64,000 nucleotides of DNA. It comes from VRUE01 sp963714155 (lineage in GTDB: Bacteria > Actinomycetota > Thermoleophilia > Solirubrobacterales > 70-9). The DNA is taken from NCBI GenBank assembly GCA_963714155.1, contig OY970236.1, positions 2,356,001 through 2,420,000 on the forward strand, in the 5' to 3' direction. Numbering within the stretch: position 1 is the first letter of the stretch; each line of letters opens with the position of its first letter. The notes beneath the pieces are model-generated. The model was not told where the DNA came from. It searched no databases and saw only the letters and a list, made by a program, of their open reading frames with translations. Made by a program: the position numbers and the translations under genes. Shown piece by piece: positions 26,336 through 34,170 of the stretch.

Positions 26336-26971
26336 CTAGGCCTCGGCGAGCCGCCCGCTCAGCTCGGCTCTGGACATCCCGCCCTCGCGCAAGACGGCCC
26401 AGTTGCCGTCCCCGTCGTCCAAGCGGGTGAGGTCGACCACCGTCGATGGCAGGCCGGTCAAGCTGCCACCGTCGATCGCGACGTCAACCGCGGCGAGGAT
26501 GTCATGGGGAACGTCGGCGAAGATCGCGGGTGCCGGCTCACCGCTGTGGTTCGCCGAGGTCTGCAAGAGCGGACACATCGCTCCCGCCAGCGGCCCATCG
26601 ATCAATCGCACCCCAAGCCGCCCGGGGTCCTCACGACAGGCGAGTGGATAGCGATGCTGGGGATTGGCAACGACCAGGGTTACCGGCCCGGGCAGCAGCA
26701 CTCCCACCGCAGTTCGGGTGCGATCCCCAAGCCCCTCGACCAGCTCGCGCATCGCCAGTGGGGAGAAGTAGAGAACAGCTGAGGGCTTGCCGTCGTCTCG
26801 GCCCTTGATCCGGTGGATCCGCTCAATCGCTTCCGGGTTGAGCGGATCGCAGGCGAGGCCATAGAGGCCATCTGCCGGGAAGACGGCGACACCGCCGGCG
26901 GCAATGCAGAGCTCGAGGCCGGTGCGCGCGCGGTCTGCCCCGTCGCGCTCGATCGAGACCGTGACGGTCAT
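26336..26971 (-). CDS. tsaC: L-threonylcarbamoyladenylate synthase (Sua5/YciO/YrdC family)
   Basis: From the ATG at 26971 the product is 211 residues. The YrdC fold is shown by AGGVAVFPADGLYGLACDPLNPEAIERIHRIKGRDDGKP near residues 25-62, including the KxR-type phosphate site, and by LLQTSANHSGEPAP near residue 142. The enzyme makes threonylcarbamoyl-AMP from threonine, bicarbonate and ATP for the t6A modification of ANN-decoding tRNAs. It lacks the extra Sua5 C-terminal domain, so it is a TsaC-length protein. The frame is open to 27229, but that extension reads through prmC. Its ATG overlaps the prmC stop by 4 bp. The order prfA-prmC-tsaC is common in Gram-positive genomes. Confidence 0.93.
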   Translation of the reverse strand: MTVTVSIERDGADRARTGLELCIAAGGVAVFPADGLYGLACDPLNPEAIERIHRIKGRDDGKPSAVLYFSPLAMRELVEGLGDRTRTAVGVLLPGPVTLVVANPQHRYPLACREDPGRLGVRLIDGPLAGAMCPLLQTSANHSGEPAPAIFADVPHDILAAVDVAIDGGSLTGLPSTVVDLTRLDDGDGNWAVLREGGMSRAELSGRLAEA

Positions 26972-27792
26972 CGTGCCGCCCCGCTGCGCCCGATCACCAG
27001 GCGTTCGATCCCGGCCAGATCTGGACGCGATTCGGTTGTCTCGAAATCGGCTTCCCGCAGCAGCTCGGCGGTGGCCGCGGCCTGCCCCTCGCCGATCTCC
27101 AGGGCCACAATTTCGCTGACGCCGGCAAGGGCCGGAACCACCTCCCGCACCGCGTCGAGCCCGTCCGCTCCCGCAAGCAGCGCCTGGCGCGGCTCCCACT
27201 CGGTCACCTCGCGTTGCAGTTCGCCCCAATCCCCCTCGCTCACGTAGGGAAGATTCGCGACGACGAGATCAAATCCCTCACCGGGTGGCGGCAATGTTCC
27301 CTCGTGGAACCCGACCCGGGCGGCGAGGCCGAGGCACTCGGCGTTGTCGCGGGCCACGGCAAGCGCCGAAACCGACGTGTCAGTCGCGCTGACCGCACAG
27401 TCGGGCAGCTCCGCGGCGATCGCGAGGGCGACGGCACCGGAGCCGGTGCCGACGTCAAGAACCGAGCCCGGCTTCAGCTCGAGCGCCAGCTCGACCAGCA
27501 GCTCGGTCTCGGGACGGGGAATGAGGACGCGGGGATCAACCCGGAGCTCGAGATGACGAAAGCCGCGCCTGCCGAGGATGTAGGCGACCGGCTCACGGCG
27601 CAGGCGCCGGCGCACCATCTCGGCGAAGCGCCGCGTCGCGTCGGGCGGAATCTCGGCCTCCGGATTAGAAGCAAGGTACGAGCGGTCGGATTCGATCGCT
27701 GCAGCCAACAGCAGTTCGGCGTCCAACCGTGGCGTTTCTACCCCTGCCGCTTTCATCGCGTCGACGGCAGCGGGCAACGCATCTCCAATCAT
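26968..27792 (-). CDS. prmC: Release factor glutamine methyltransferase PrmC
   Basis: The 274-residue protein has the PrmC N-terminal helical domain (residues 1-80, with EPVAYILGRRGF) and a class I methyltransferase fold (VLDVGTGSGAVALAIA near residue 113). It methylates the glutamine of the GGQ motif in release factors. The catalytic motif, which in most PrmC proteins is NPPY, reads NLPYVSEGD near residue 183. I checked the DNA (27241-27270) and the leucine is real in this sequence. Placement directly downstream of prfA supports the function. Repeat R1 copy 2 separates prmC from prfA and starts 5 bp upstream of the prmC ATG. Confidence 0.93.
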   Translation of the reverse strand: MIGDALPAAVDAMKAAGVETPRLDAELLLAAAIESDRSYLASNPEAEIPPDATRRFAEMVRRRLRREPVAYILGRRGFRHLELRVDPRVLIPRPETELLVELALELKPGSVLDVGTGSGAVALAIAAELPDCAVSATDTSVSALAVARDNAECLGLAARVGFHEGTLPPPGEGFDLVVANLPYVSEGDWGELQREVTEWEPRQALLAGADGLDAVREVVPALAGVSEIVALEIGEGQAAATAELLREADFETTESRPDLAGIERLVIGRSGAAR

Positions 27793-27796
27793 CAGA

Positions 27797-27897
27797 GATG
27801 ACGCGCGTGATCAAGCAGATCAAGGACGCAGGGAGCGTGGCGTGCTCTGCACGCGAGCGACCGAGGACGCCGATATGCGCCGGTCACGCGGGTCATC
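27797..27897 (+). repeat. Dispersed hairpin repeat R1, copy 2 (between prfA and prmC)
   Basis: Arms 27797-27812 (GATGACGCGCGTGATC) and 27882-27897 (GGTCACGCGGGTCATC) pair over 16 bp with two mismatches. The enclosed core, from AGCAGATCAAGG to GACGCCGATATGCG, matches copies at 6396-6498 and 38220-38318 almost base for base, while the arms are unrelated to theirs. One arm contains the prfA stop codon, and the other ends 5 bp from the prmC start. The element fills the whole intercistronic gap. Confidence 0.85.
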
Positions 27898-28960
27898 CGA
27901 CCGTGGCGGTCTCGAGGCGCTGCCTCTTCTCCTCGGCGGCGAGCGCATCGGTGAACTCGGCCAGCTCGCCACCGAGCACGCCATCGAGGTTGTGCGAGGT
28001 GTGCTTGATCCGGTGATCGGTCACGCGACCCTGGGGGAAGTTGTAGGTGCGGACCTTCTCGGAGCGCTCGCCGCTGCCGACCTGGGCCTTGCGCTCGGAA
28101 GCGATCTTGGCGTGCTGCTCGGCGAGCTCGCGCTCGTAGATGCGGGCGCGCAGCACGCGCATCGCTCGCTCCTTGTTCTGAAGCTGGGACTTCTCGTCCT
28201 GCATCGAGACGACGATCCCGCTCGGTTTGTGGGTGATCCGCACCGCCGAGTCGGTGGTGTTGACCGATTGGCCGCCGGGGCCCGAGGAACGGTAGACGTC
28301 GATCTGCAGGTCGTTGAGGTCGATCTGGACCTCGACCTCCTCGGCCTCGGGCAGCACGGCCACGGTCGCGGTCGAGGTGTGGATACGACCCTGCGACTCG
28401 GTCTCCGGCACCCGCTGCACACGGTGAGTGCCGCCCTCGTACTTGAAGATCGAGTAGGCGCCCTCGCCCTTGATCGCGAAGGTGACCTCCTTGAAGCCAC
28501 CGACCTCGGCACTGGACTGTGAGAGCGGCTCGGTGACGAAGCCGCGTTCCTCGGCGTAGCGAGTGAGCATCTTGTAGAGATCGCCGGCGAAGAGGGCCGC
28601 CTCGTCGCCGCCGGTTCCGGCCCGGATCTCGACCAGGACGTTCTTCGAGTCGTTGGGGTCGCGCTCGACCATCGCCAGGCGGATCTCCTCTTCGAGCGCC
28701 TCGATCCGCGGCGGCGCCTCCTCGACCATCTTCTGCAGCTCCGGGTCCTCGCCATCCTCGGCGAGCAGCTCCCGCGCCCCTTCGAGATCGTCCTTGAGCT
28801 TGCGGTACTCGACCGCCAGCACCTGCGCCGGCTGCAATTCGCGGTACTCGCGACCGACGTCCGCGTAGCGCTCCCGGTCGCCGATTACCGCGGGGTCCGA
28901 CATCTGAACCTCGAGCTCGGCAAAGCGCGCCTCGATCTGTTCGACCAGGGAATCGATCAC
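27893..28960 (-). CDS. prfA: Peptide chain release factor 1
   Basis: The 355-residue factor reads UAA and UAG. It has the N-terminal helical domain (1-100) and the codon-recognition P-x-T element in VQRVPETESQGRIHTS. The GGQ loop SSGPGGQSVNTTDSAVRITH lies near residue 230, followed by the C-terminal basic segment ERSEKVRTYNFPQGRVTDHRI. Length is typical. Its glutamine would be methylated by the neighbouring prmC product. The stop codon lies inside the arm of R1 copy 2. The start ATG at 28960 faces the SnoaL-like gene, with a GntR-type operator in the shared 151-bp gap. The frame is open much further upstream, but only as noncoding sequence. Confidence 0.96.
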   Translation of the reverse strand: MIDSLVEQIEARFAELEVQMSDPAVIGDRERYADVGREYRELQPAQVLAVEYRKLKDDLEGARELLAEDGEDPELQKMVEEAPPRIEALEEEIRLAMVERDPNDSKNVLVEIRAGTGGDEAALFAGDLYKMLTRYAEERGFVTEPLSQSSAEVGGFKEVTFAIKGEGAYSIFKYEGGTHRVQRVPETESQGRIHTSTATVAVLPEAEEVEVQIDLNDLQIDVYRSSGPGGQSVNTTDSAVRITHKPSGIVVSMQDEKSQLQNKERAMRVLRARIYERELAEQHAKIASERKAQVGSGERSEKVRTYNFPQGRVTDHRIKHTSHNLDGVLGGELAEFTDALAAEEKRQRLETATVG

Positions 28961-29022
28961 TGCTCACAACATAGACGGGCATCAGCATTCGCGAATCCGG
29001 CGCGATCGAGCCCCCAATGTAG

Positions 29023-29059
29023 TGTGCTAGTTGACTAGCACAATAGCTCAGGTTACTGT
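29023..29059 (+). promoter_or_regulatory. Promoter of SnoaL-like gene with GntR-type operator
   Basis: TGTGCTAGTTGACTAGCACA (29023-29042) is a 20-bp palindrome that contains the -35 box TTGACT (29031-29036). TACTGT (29054-29059) follows after a 17-nt spacer. Both boxes, the spacing and the CTAGTTGACTAG centre are identical to the gntR promoter at 26292-26329. A related sequence, AACTAGTT, lies a little downstream (29067-29074). Binding by the GntR protein encoded at 25507-26283 is the simplest inference. A bound dimer would block this promoter and could also touch the prfA leader. Confidence 0.75.
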
Positions 29060-29111
29060 GATAGCTAACTAGTTCAACTGCAACGTTTCGTGATTTGTAT
29101 TGGAGGCCGAG

Positions 29112-29510
29112 ATGAAAACCGACACGCTCGTCGCCGCGCCACCCACGCGCATCGCTTGCCTCGCACTGCCCAAGCTGATCGGGTCCGGCAACCTCGATGC
29201 AGCGACTCGCTGCTTTACGCGCGACGCCTGCCTGCTGACCCCGGACGCGACTGCGATTCACGATCGCGAGCACATCCGGCCCCTGCTCGCCCAGCTGATC
29301 GCCCGCCGGATCCGCATCGAGGTCGAGCAGAGCAACGTCCTGATTGCCGGCGACGTCGCTTTCGTTCGCGAGCGCTGGCAGGTAAGCGCCCACGGAGCAG
29401 CGGGGTCGTCCCTCTACGAGCACTCCTGCGACCCCTCCCTCGTGCTCAAGCGAATCGAAGACAGCTGGAAGGTCTCGATCGCCGCGCTCTGGGGCTGGGG
29501 CGACGCTTAG
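29112..29510 (+). CDS. SnoaL-like / NTF2-fold small protein
   Basis: From the ATG at 29112, with GGAGG 7 nt upstream, the product is 132 residues. Its layout of an N-terminal helix (RIACLALPKLIGSGNLDAATRCFTRDA), the loop DATAIHDREHIRPLLAQLI, then beta strands (NVLIAGDVAFVRERWQV, SLVLKRIEDSWKVSIAALWGWG) is typical of the NTF2/SnoaL/DUF4440 fold. Members are isomerases, hydratases or lipid- and polyketide-binding proteins, and the actual ligand is unknown. A TTG twelve bases upstream is a poorer start. A GntR-type operator on its promoter links it to the MlaE permease operon, so a role with a lipid-like ligand is possible. Its stop codon directly abuts that of the DUF1385 gene. Confidence 0.7.
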   Translation: MKTDTLVAAPPTRIACLALPKLIGSGNLDAATRCFTRDACLLTPDATAIHDREHIRPLLAQLIARRIRIEVEQSNVLIAGDVAFVRERWQVSAHGAAGSSLYEHSCDPSLVLKRIEDSWKVSIAALWGWGDA

Positions 29511-30527
29511 CTAAGCGACGATCTCGATGTGCTGCTGACCGGCGGCGTCCTCGGGTGACTCCCGTGCCAGCACGGCCTCCAGCGAGGCAATCGCGACCGC
29601 GAGCTGCTCTTCGTCGGGCTCGCGCGTAGTCAGGTTCTGCAGCATCAGGCCCGGCCACATCAGCGCTCGCACCCAGCGCTTGCTGCGGTTTTTGCCCGCC
29701 CACTTGATCACCTCGTAGGAGAGGCCGGCGATCAGCGGGATGCCGACGATCCTCGAGAGGACCAGCCAGTACCAGGCGGGCAGTCCGATCGGGGCGAAGA
29801 CGAAGATCGCCAGCACCATCACGATCAAGAGGAAGCTGGTGCCGCAGCGGGGATGCAGCCGCGAGTAGAGCTTGGCCCGGGCCGGGGTCAGTTCGTCTTC
29901 GGCCTCGTAACAGGAGATCGTCTTGTGCTCGGCGCCGTGGTACTCGAAAACGCGGCGCAGGTCTCTGAGGCGACTGATCGCGGCGATGTAGGCGATGAAG
30001 ATGCCGGTGCGGAGCACACCCTCGACCAGCCAGAAGAGCAGGGGCGAACCGAGTTGGTCCTTGATCAAGCTGGTCAAGCCGACCGGGATGACGAAGAAGA
30101 GACCAACCGCCAGCAGCATCGAGAAGGCGATCGTCAACCCCCACATCCAGCCGCCGATCTCTTCCCGCTCGCCCTCCTCGTCCTCCTCGAGCTGAGCGTT
30201 GGCCGAGATGCCGAGTGCCTTGAAGCCGATCTTCAGCGACTCACCAAGGGCGATGACGCCACGCAGGACCGGCAGGCGCCAGAGGCGATGACGGGTGGCC
30301 CAGGGCCTGATCGACTCGGAGCTGATCTCGATCTCGCCATCGGGACGGCGCACCGCCACGGCCCAGACCGCGATGCCGCGCATCATCACGCCCTCCAGCA
30401 CCGCCTGACCGCCAACCGGCGCGTCGCGCTTGGCGACGAGGGCGCCGTCGGGCATGCGCAGCGGGTCGGCCCCGTTGCTGGACGAGACCGCAGCCTCGGA
30501 TTGCGGTGAGCCCAGCTCTGGGCTCAC
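29511..30527 (-). CDS. DUF1385 family membrane protein
   Basis: The 338-residue protein has the DUF1385 marks VGGQAVLEGVMMRG near residue 38, EYHGAEHKTISCYEAEDELT near residue 200 and the LHPRCGTSFLLIVM segment, followed by membrane helices and the C-terminal PGLMLQNLTTREPDEEQLAVAIASLE. About four to five membrane helices are visible. The function is not established; the His/Glu/Cys set suggests metal binding. It almost always sits between rpmE and prfA in Gram-positive genomes, and it does so here. The gene is convergent with the SnoaL-like gene with no intergenic base: the two stops form the palindrome CGCTTAGCTAAGCG (29504-29517). Confidence 0.88.
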   Translation of the reverse strand: MSPELGSPQSEAAVSSSNGADPLRMPDGALVAKRDAPVGGQAVLEGVMMRGIAVWAVAVRRPDGEIEISSESIRPWATRHRLWRLPVLRGVIALGESLKIGFKALGISANAQLEEDEEGEREEIGGWMWGLTIAFSMLLAVGLFFVIPVGLTSLIKDQLGSPLLFWLVEGVLRTGIFIAYIAAISRLRDLRRVFEYHGAEHKTISCYEAEDELTPARAKLYSRLHPRCGTSFLLIVMVLAIFVFAPIGLPAWYWLVLSRIVGIPLIAGLSYEVIKWAGKNRSKRWVRALMWPGLMLQNLTTREPDEEQLAVAIASLEAVLARESPEDAAGQQHIEIVA

Positions 30528-30530
30528 GGC

Positions 30531-30746
30531 TTACCTTCCGGCCTTGGCGTGCTTGGCAGCGCGGCGCTGGAAGCGCTCGACCCTGCCGCCCGTGTCAACG
30601 AGCTTTTGCTTGCCTGTGTAGAAGGGGTGGCACTCGGAGCAAAGCTCGACGTGCAGGTCGGCCTGCGTGGAGCGCGTGTAGAACTGATTCCCGCAGGAGC
30701 AGTGCACGTTCGCCAGCGTGTACTCAGGATGAATTCCGCTTTTCAC
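30531..30746 (-). CDS. rpmE: 50S ribosomal protein L31
   Basis: From the GTG at 30746 the protein is 71 residues: VKSGIHPEYTLANVHCSCGN is the L31 start. Four cysteines (CSC near residue 16 and CSEC near residue 36, before HPFYTGKQKLVDTGGRVERF) make it the zinc-binding form rather than the zinc-free paralogue used under zinc limitation. The frame is open to 30944, but the upstream part has no L31 counterpart, so the GTG start is preferred. It is 3 bp from the DUF1385 gene, and the two are probably co-transcribed. Confidence 0.95.
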   Translation of the reverse strand: MKSGIHPEYTLANVHCSCGNQFYTRSTQADLHVELCSECHPFYTGKQKLVDTGGRVERFQRRAAKHAKAGR

Positions 30747-30825
30747 GCCCTTCAGTCTAGATGACGCGCGCAATCGACTCAGCCAGGGGTTGTGAATCGG
30801 CTTCCGCCTGCCGATAGCTCCCTCA

Positions 30826-32334
30826 GTGGAAAGCTCGAATACCGCCGCTGCCGGGTCAAGCACGGGGCGCCATCTGCGCCGCGCCCTGGCCGTGCTGCTG
30901 CTTGGCGGCACCGCGGTAGTGGCCCTGCACGACTGGCTCGGCATCGGCGCCGGCCTCGACTTCGCGATCAGCGAAGCCCTCTATGACGCCGTCGTGCTTG
31001 GGGCCGGCATCGCCTGCCTCCTCAGGGCCTCCGACTACCCGCGCGAGCGGGCCGCCTGGCTCTTCATCGGTGCCGCGATTCTCTGCTGGGGAGCCGCCGA
31101 GATCTACTGGACCGCATTCATCGAAGGCAACGCCTCTGCCCCCTATCCCTCGCCGGCTGACGTTGGCTACCTGGTCTTCTACCCCCTCGCCTACGCCGGC
31201 CTGGCAATGCTGGTGCGAGCGCGAGTCCACGAGATCAAGTGGCGGCTCTGGATGGACGGGCTGATCGCGGCACTCGGCACGGCGGCCCTGGGCACAGCCT
31301 TCGTCTTCGACTTCGTCGCCGAGAAGGCAACCGGCACGACGCTGGAAAAGCTGACGACCCTCTCCTATCCGCTGGGCGATATCGCGATGCTCTCGATGGT
31401 CGTCGGCGTGATCGCCCTGACCGGCTGGCGCCCCGGGCGCACTTGGTCGCTGCTGCTCGCCGGCCTCTCCGCCCTGGTCATCGCCGACATCGCCTTCACC
31501 CTGCAGTCGACCGAAGCCGCGCTGCCCGGTGGCGAATGGATCAACCCGATTTACCTGATCGCGGCGGTCTGCCTCGGCGCCGCTGTCTGGCAGCCGGCGG
31601 AAGCGGCGGCGATCACCTCCCCCAGTGACGAGGACCGCCGCGAGATCGTCGTCCCCGCGGTCTTTGCCGCGGTGATGATCGGCCTCTTCGCGATGCAGTA
31701 CTACAGCGCCACCGGCGGCCTCTCGACCGTGCTCTGGGCGGCGACGATGAGCGCGGTGATCGTCCGCCTGACGATGAGCGACCGCGAGAACCACAAGCTG
31801 CTCGAGGAAGTGCGAACCGACTCGCTGACCGGGCTGGGCAACCGTGGCCGCATGGAGGTCGAGCTGGCGGCGACCTGCGAGCGGGCCGGCAGCGAGCAAC
31901 CGGCGATGCTCTACCTCTTCGACCTCAACGGCTTCAAGCGCTACAACGACACCTTCGGCCACCCCGCTGGCGACAGGTTGCTGACGCGCCTCGGCAGCGC
32001 CCTGAAAGCCGCGATCGGGGACGACGGCTCGGCTTACCGAATCGGCGGCGACGAGTTCTGCCTGCTGCTCACCTGTGCCGAGGATCGCTTCGAGGCGGTC
32101 GCCCGGACCGCTATCGAGGCGCTGACCGAGAGTGACCGCGGCGTCGAGGTCGGCTCATCCTGGGGCGCGGCGACGATCCCGGCCGAGGCTGGCGATCCCT
32201 CAGCGGCACTACAGCTCGCCGACGTGCGCATGTACGCGCAGAAGGAGTCTCGCCGCACCGCCGATCCCGGCGTCTCCGTTCCCGGCCCCGAGATCGCCGG
32301 CTCGGAGCCGGCGATCAGGGCTAGCCGCGGCTGA
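30826..32334 (+). CDS. Membrane-bound GGDEF diguanylate cyclase
   Basis: The 502-residue protein from the GTG at 30826 has about eight to ten membrane helices (residues 20-325) and a C-terminal GGDEF domain (about 335-485). The active site is intact: RIGGDEFCLLL near residue 413, preceded by DSLTGLGNRGRMEVEL and DLNGFKRYNDTFGHPAGDRLL. It should make cyclic di-GMP from two GTP. No RxxD inhibitory site precedes GGDEF (the local sequence is GDDGSAYRI), so product inhibition at that site seems absent. The membrane half resembles the multi-helix sensors of other actinobacterial cyclases but has no named sensory motif. Its last 14 bp overlap the convergent tetR gene. Confidence 0.92.
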   Translation: MESSNTAAAGSSTGRHLRRALAVLLLGGTAVVALHDWLGIGAGLDFAISEALYDAVVLGAGIACLLRASDYPRERAAWLFIGAAILCWGAAEIYWTAFIEGNASAPYPSPADVGYLVFYPLAYAGLAMLVRARVHEIKWRLWMDGLIAALGTAALGTAFVFDFVAEKATGTTLEKLTTLSYPLGDIAMLSMVVGVIALTGWRPGRTWSLLLAGLSALVIADIAFTLQSTEAALPGGEWINPIYLIAAVCLGAAVWQPAEAAAITSPSDEDRREIVVPAVFAAVMIGLFAMQYYSATGGLSTVLWAATMSAVIVRLTMSDRENHKLLEEVRTDSLTGLGNRGRMEVELAATCERAGSEQPAMLYLFDLNGFKRYNDTFGHPAGDRLLTRLGSALKAAIGDDGSAYRIGGDEFCLLLTCAEDRFEAVARTAIEALTESDRGVEVGSSWGAATIPAEAGDPSAALQLADVRMYAQKESRRTADPGVSVPGPEIAGSEPAIRASRG

Positions 32335-32947
32335 GCCCGTCGAGCAAGGCGCCGAGCGTCTGCCCGACTTCGGCCCGCATCTGCTCGGGGTCCTCGGCCC
32401 GCGCGACCAGCATCGCCGCCTCGTCGAGGGCGCCCATCAGGACGTGGGCGAGCGGGCGCACGGGCTGGGGGTCGATCGCCCCCGCCTCGATCGCCGCCCG
32501 CAGCGTCACTTCGATCAGGCCGAGCCCGTGCGCGGCGGCGATCTCGCGCCAGCGGTCCCAGCCCAGCACCGAGGGCCCGTCGAGCAGCACGATCTGCTGC
32601 GCCTCGGGCTCGGTGCTGACCTGGAGGAACATCTCCGCCCCGGCCCGCATCGCCTCCAGCGGCGACGATGCGTTGGCCTCTAGGGCCCCGGCGGCGATCC
32701 GTTCCGCCAGCTCGACCTCGATCTGCTCGTAGACCGCCTCGAAGAGCTCGCGCTTACCATCGAAGTGGTGATAGAGCGCCCCGCGGGTGACGCCAGCCGC
32801 CCGCACGATCTCTTCGGTGCCGACCCCGGCGTAGCCGCGCTCGGCAAACAAGGGTCGGGCCGCGGCGACGAGGGCCTGGCGGGTGGACTGCGAGCGCTCC
32901 GCCTGGGTGCGCTTTGCAGTCTCCTCGCTTTCTTTTTTGACATTCAT
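32321..32947 (-). CDS. TetR/AcrR family transcriptional regulator
   Basis: From the ATG at 32947 the protein is 208 residues. The N-terminal helix-turn-helix is clear: ARPLFAERGYAGVGTEEIVRAAGVTRGALYHHFDGKRELFEAVY (about residues 30-72). The C-terminal part is all-helical and would hold an unknown ligand. The frame is open upstream to 33031, but that part has no family match and would cover the operator. The divergent alpha/beta hydrolase gene starts 62 bp away, and a palindrome overlaps this start codon. The regulator therefore most likely represses itself and the hydrolase, with a hydrolase substrate as inducer. Confidence 0.92.
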   Translation of the reverse strand: MNVKKESEETAKRTQAERSQSTRQALVAAARPLFAERGYAGVGTEEIVRAAGVTRGALYHHFDGKRELFEAVYEQIEVELAERIAAGALEANASSPLEAMRAGAEMFLQVSTEPEAQQIVLLDGPSVLGWDRWREIAAAHGLGLIEVTLRAAIEAGAIDPQPVRPLAHVLMGALDEAAMLVARAEDPEQMRAEVGQTLGALLDGLSRG

Positions 32948-32959
32948 ACTGTCTGTATG
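32945..32959. promoter_or_regulatory. Predicted TetR operator
   Basis: CATACTGTCTGTATG is a palindrome with 5-bp arms and resembles operators of AcrR/TtgR-type TetR proteins. It overlaps the tetR start codon and lies between the divergent tetR and hydrolase genes, the classic place for local autoregulation. Binding by this TetR is inferred. Confidence 0.65.
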
Positions 32960-33008
32960 TAGCTTACCGTGCGCTGGAAGCCCAGAGTCGAGACGAGGAG
33001 GAAAGCAC

Positions 33009-33851
33009 GTGACCGAGACAAGCGAGCGCAAGGAGATCGATCTGCCGGTGGGGCGGATTCGCTACCGCGAGGCAGGCGAAGGCAAGCCGGTGGTCTTCGT
33101 CCACGGCTACCTGGTCGACGGCCGCCTCTGGGACGGGGTGGTGGACCGGCTCGCCGACCGTTGCCGCTGCATCGCGCCGGACTGGCCGATCGGGGCCCAG
33201 CAGATCGCGATGAAGCCCGGCGCGGACCTGACTCCTTACGGAATCGCCGCAGCCATCAACAGCTTCCTCGAGGCGCTCGACCTTGAGGACGTGACGATCG
33301 TCGGCAACGACTCCGGCGGCGCGATGTCGCAGGTGCTCGTCACCCGCCACCCGCAGCGGATCGGCCGGCTCGTCCTGACCAACTGCGACACCCACGAGAA
33401 CTTCCCCCCGGGGATCTTCAAGACGATGCCGCCGATCGCCAAGCTCCCCGGCGGGATGGCCCTGCTCGCCGCCCCGTTCAGGATCCCGGCCCTCGCCCGC
33501 GGCGCTTTCAAGCCTTTCGCACGCACGAAGATCCCCGACGAGCTCGTTGCCTCCTGGATGCAGCCAGCCCTGAACGACCCCGCCGTCAAGCACGACGTCA
33601 AGAAGGTCACCGTGGGGATGAACAAGCGCTACACGCTGGAGGCGGCCGAGAAGCTGCGCAGCTCGGAGCTGCCCATCCTGCTCACCTGGGCGCCCGGCGA
33701 CAAGCTCTTTCCGATCTCCTACGCGGAACGCCTTGCCAGGGACACCCCGAACGCGCGCATCGTTGAGATCCCCGACGCGAATACCTTCGTGCCGCTCGAC
33801 CAACCGCAACGTCTTGCCGACGAGATCGCGACGTTCGTCGAGCAAAACTGA
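33009..33851 (+). CDS. Alpha/beta hydrolase (haloalkane dehalogenase / epoxide hydrolase-like)
   Basis: From the GTG at 33009, preceded by GAGGAGG, the product is 280 residues. The fold shows in VVFVHGYLVDGRLWDGVV (oxyanion region) and the nucleophile elbow TIVGNDSGGAMSQV near residue 100, where the nucleophile is aspartate, as in dehalogenases and epoxide hydrolases. The acid is probably the Asp in TWAPGDKLFP. At the place of the catalytic histidine, normally followed by F-x-P-x-D, the sequence reads PDANTFVPLDQP with Asn-Thr, so the usual base is missing. Either another residue serves or the enzyme is altered. The divergent TetR gene likely controls it. A strong terminator follows. Confidence 0.82.
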   Translation: MTETSERKEIDLPVGRIRYREAGEGKPVVFVHGYLVDGRLWDGVVDRLADRCRCIAPDWPIGAQQIAMKPGADLTPYGIAAAINSFLEALDLEDVTIVGNDSGGAMSQVLVTRHPQRIGRLVLTNCDTHENFPPGIFKTMPPIAKLPGGMALLAAPFRIPALARGAFKPFARTKIPDELVASWMQPALNDPAVKHDVKKVTVGMNKRYTLEAAEKLRSSELPILLTWAPGDKLFPISYAERLARDTPNARIVEIPDANTFVPLDQPQRLADEIATFVEQN

Positions 33852-33885
33852 GCGAAAACGCGCAAGCTGCGCGTTCTTTTTCGCT
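33851..33885 (+). terminator. Rho-independent terminator after the hydrolase gene
   Basis: The stem AACGCGCA-AGC-TGCGCGTT (33857-33875) is followed by CTTTTT, and the flanks AGCGAAAA and TTTTTCGCT extend the pairing. It directly follows the hydrolase stop and may work in both directions. It is one of only two textbook T-tract terminators I found in the window. Confidence 0.85.
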
Positions 33886-33963
33886 ACTTGCATGTTTTTC
33901 GTCCGACTGGGGCGCGAATGTTCCTAAGTGGAGGTTCCATAACCCCCTACAGGACGGAGAGTC

Positions 33964-34170
33964 ATGCCTAGGGAAATCTTCGATCAGGATCGGCCTCGGA
34001 GCACGATGGCGCGACGCCTCGACGAAGCGTTTGCCGGCTGCGACCAGTGGACCCTCGCCCCGCCGACTCAACGGCGCAGCGAGATCGCCTTCAGCCCGCA
34101 GGCCTCGATCTCATCGAGGATCAGCGGCAGCGCCGCCGCCGTGCGCACCCAGGAGCCGCGGGCGCTGTAG
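33964..34170 (+). CDS. Possible small protein, unknown
   Basis: This frame of 68 codons has GGAG 8 nt before its ATG and a codon pattern in its first half like that of real genes here. The second half runs antisense through the end of the deacetylase gene, which weakens the case. It has no membrane segment, signal peptide or known motif. It could be a small real gene, a remnant, or chance. Confidence 0.25.
   Translation: MPREIFDQDRPRSTMARRLDEAFAGCDQWTLAPPTQRRSEIAFSPQASISSRISGSAAAVRTQEPRAL

Noticed and set aside
27792..29423. Very long minus-strand frame across prfA and beyond
   Set aside because: It is in another frame of prfA and includes R1; it is rich in Arg and Gly, as shadow frames are in high-GC DNA.
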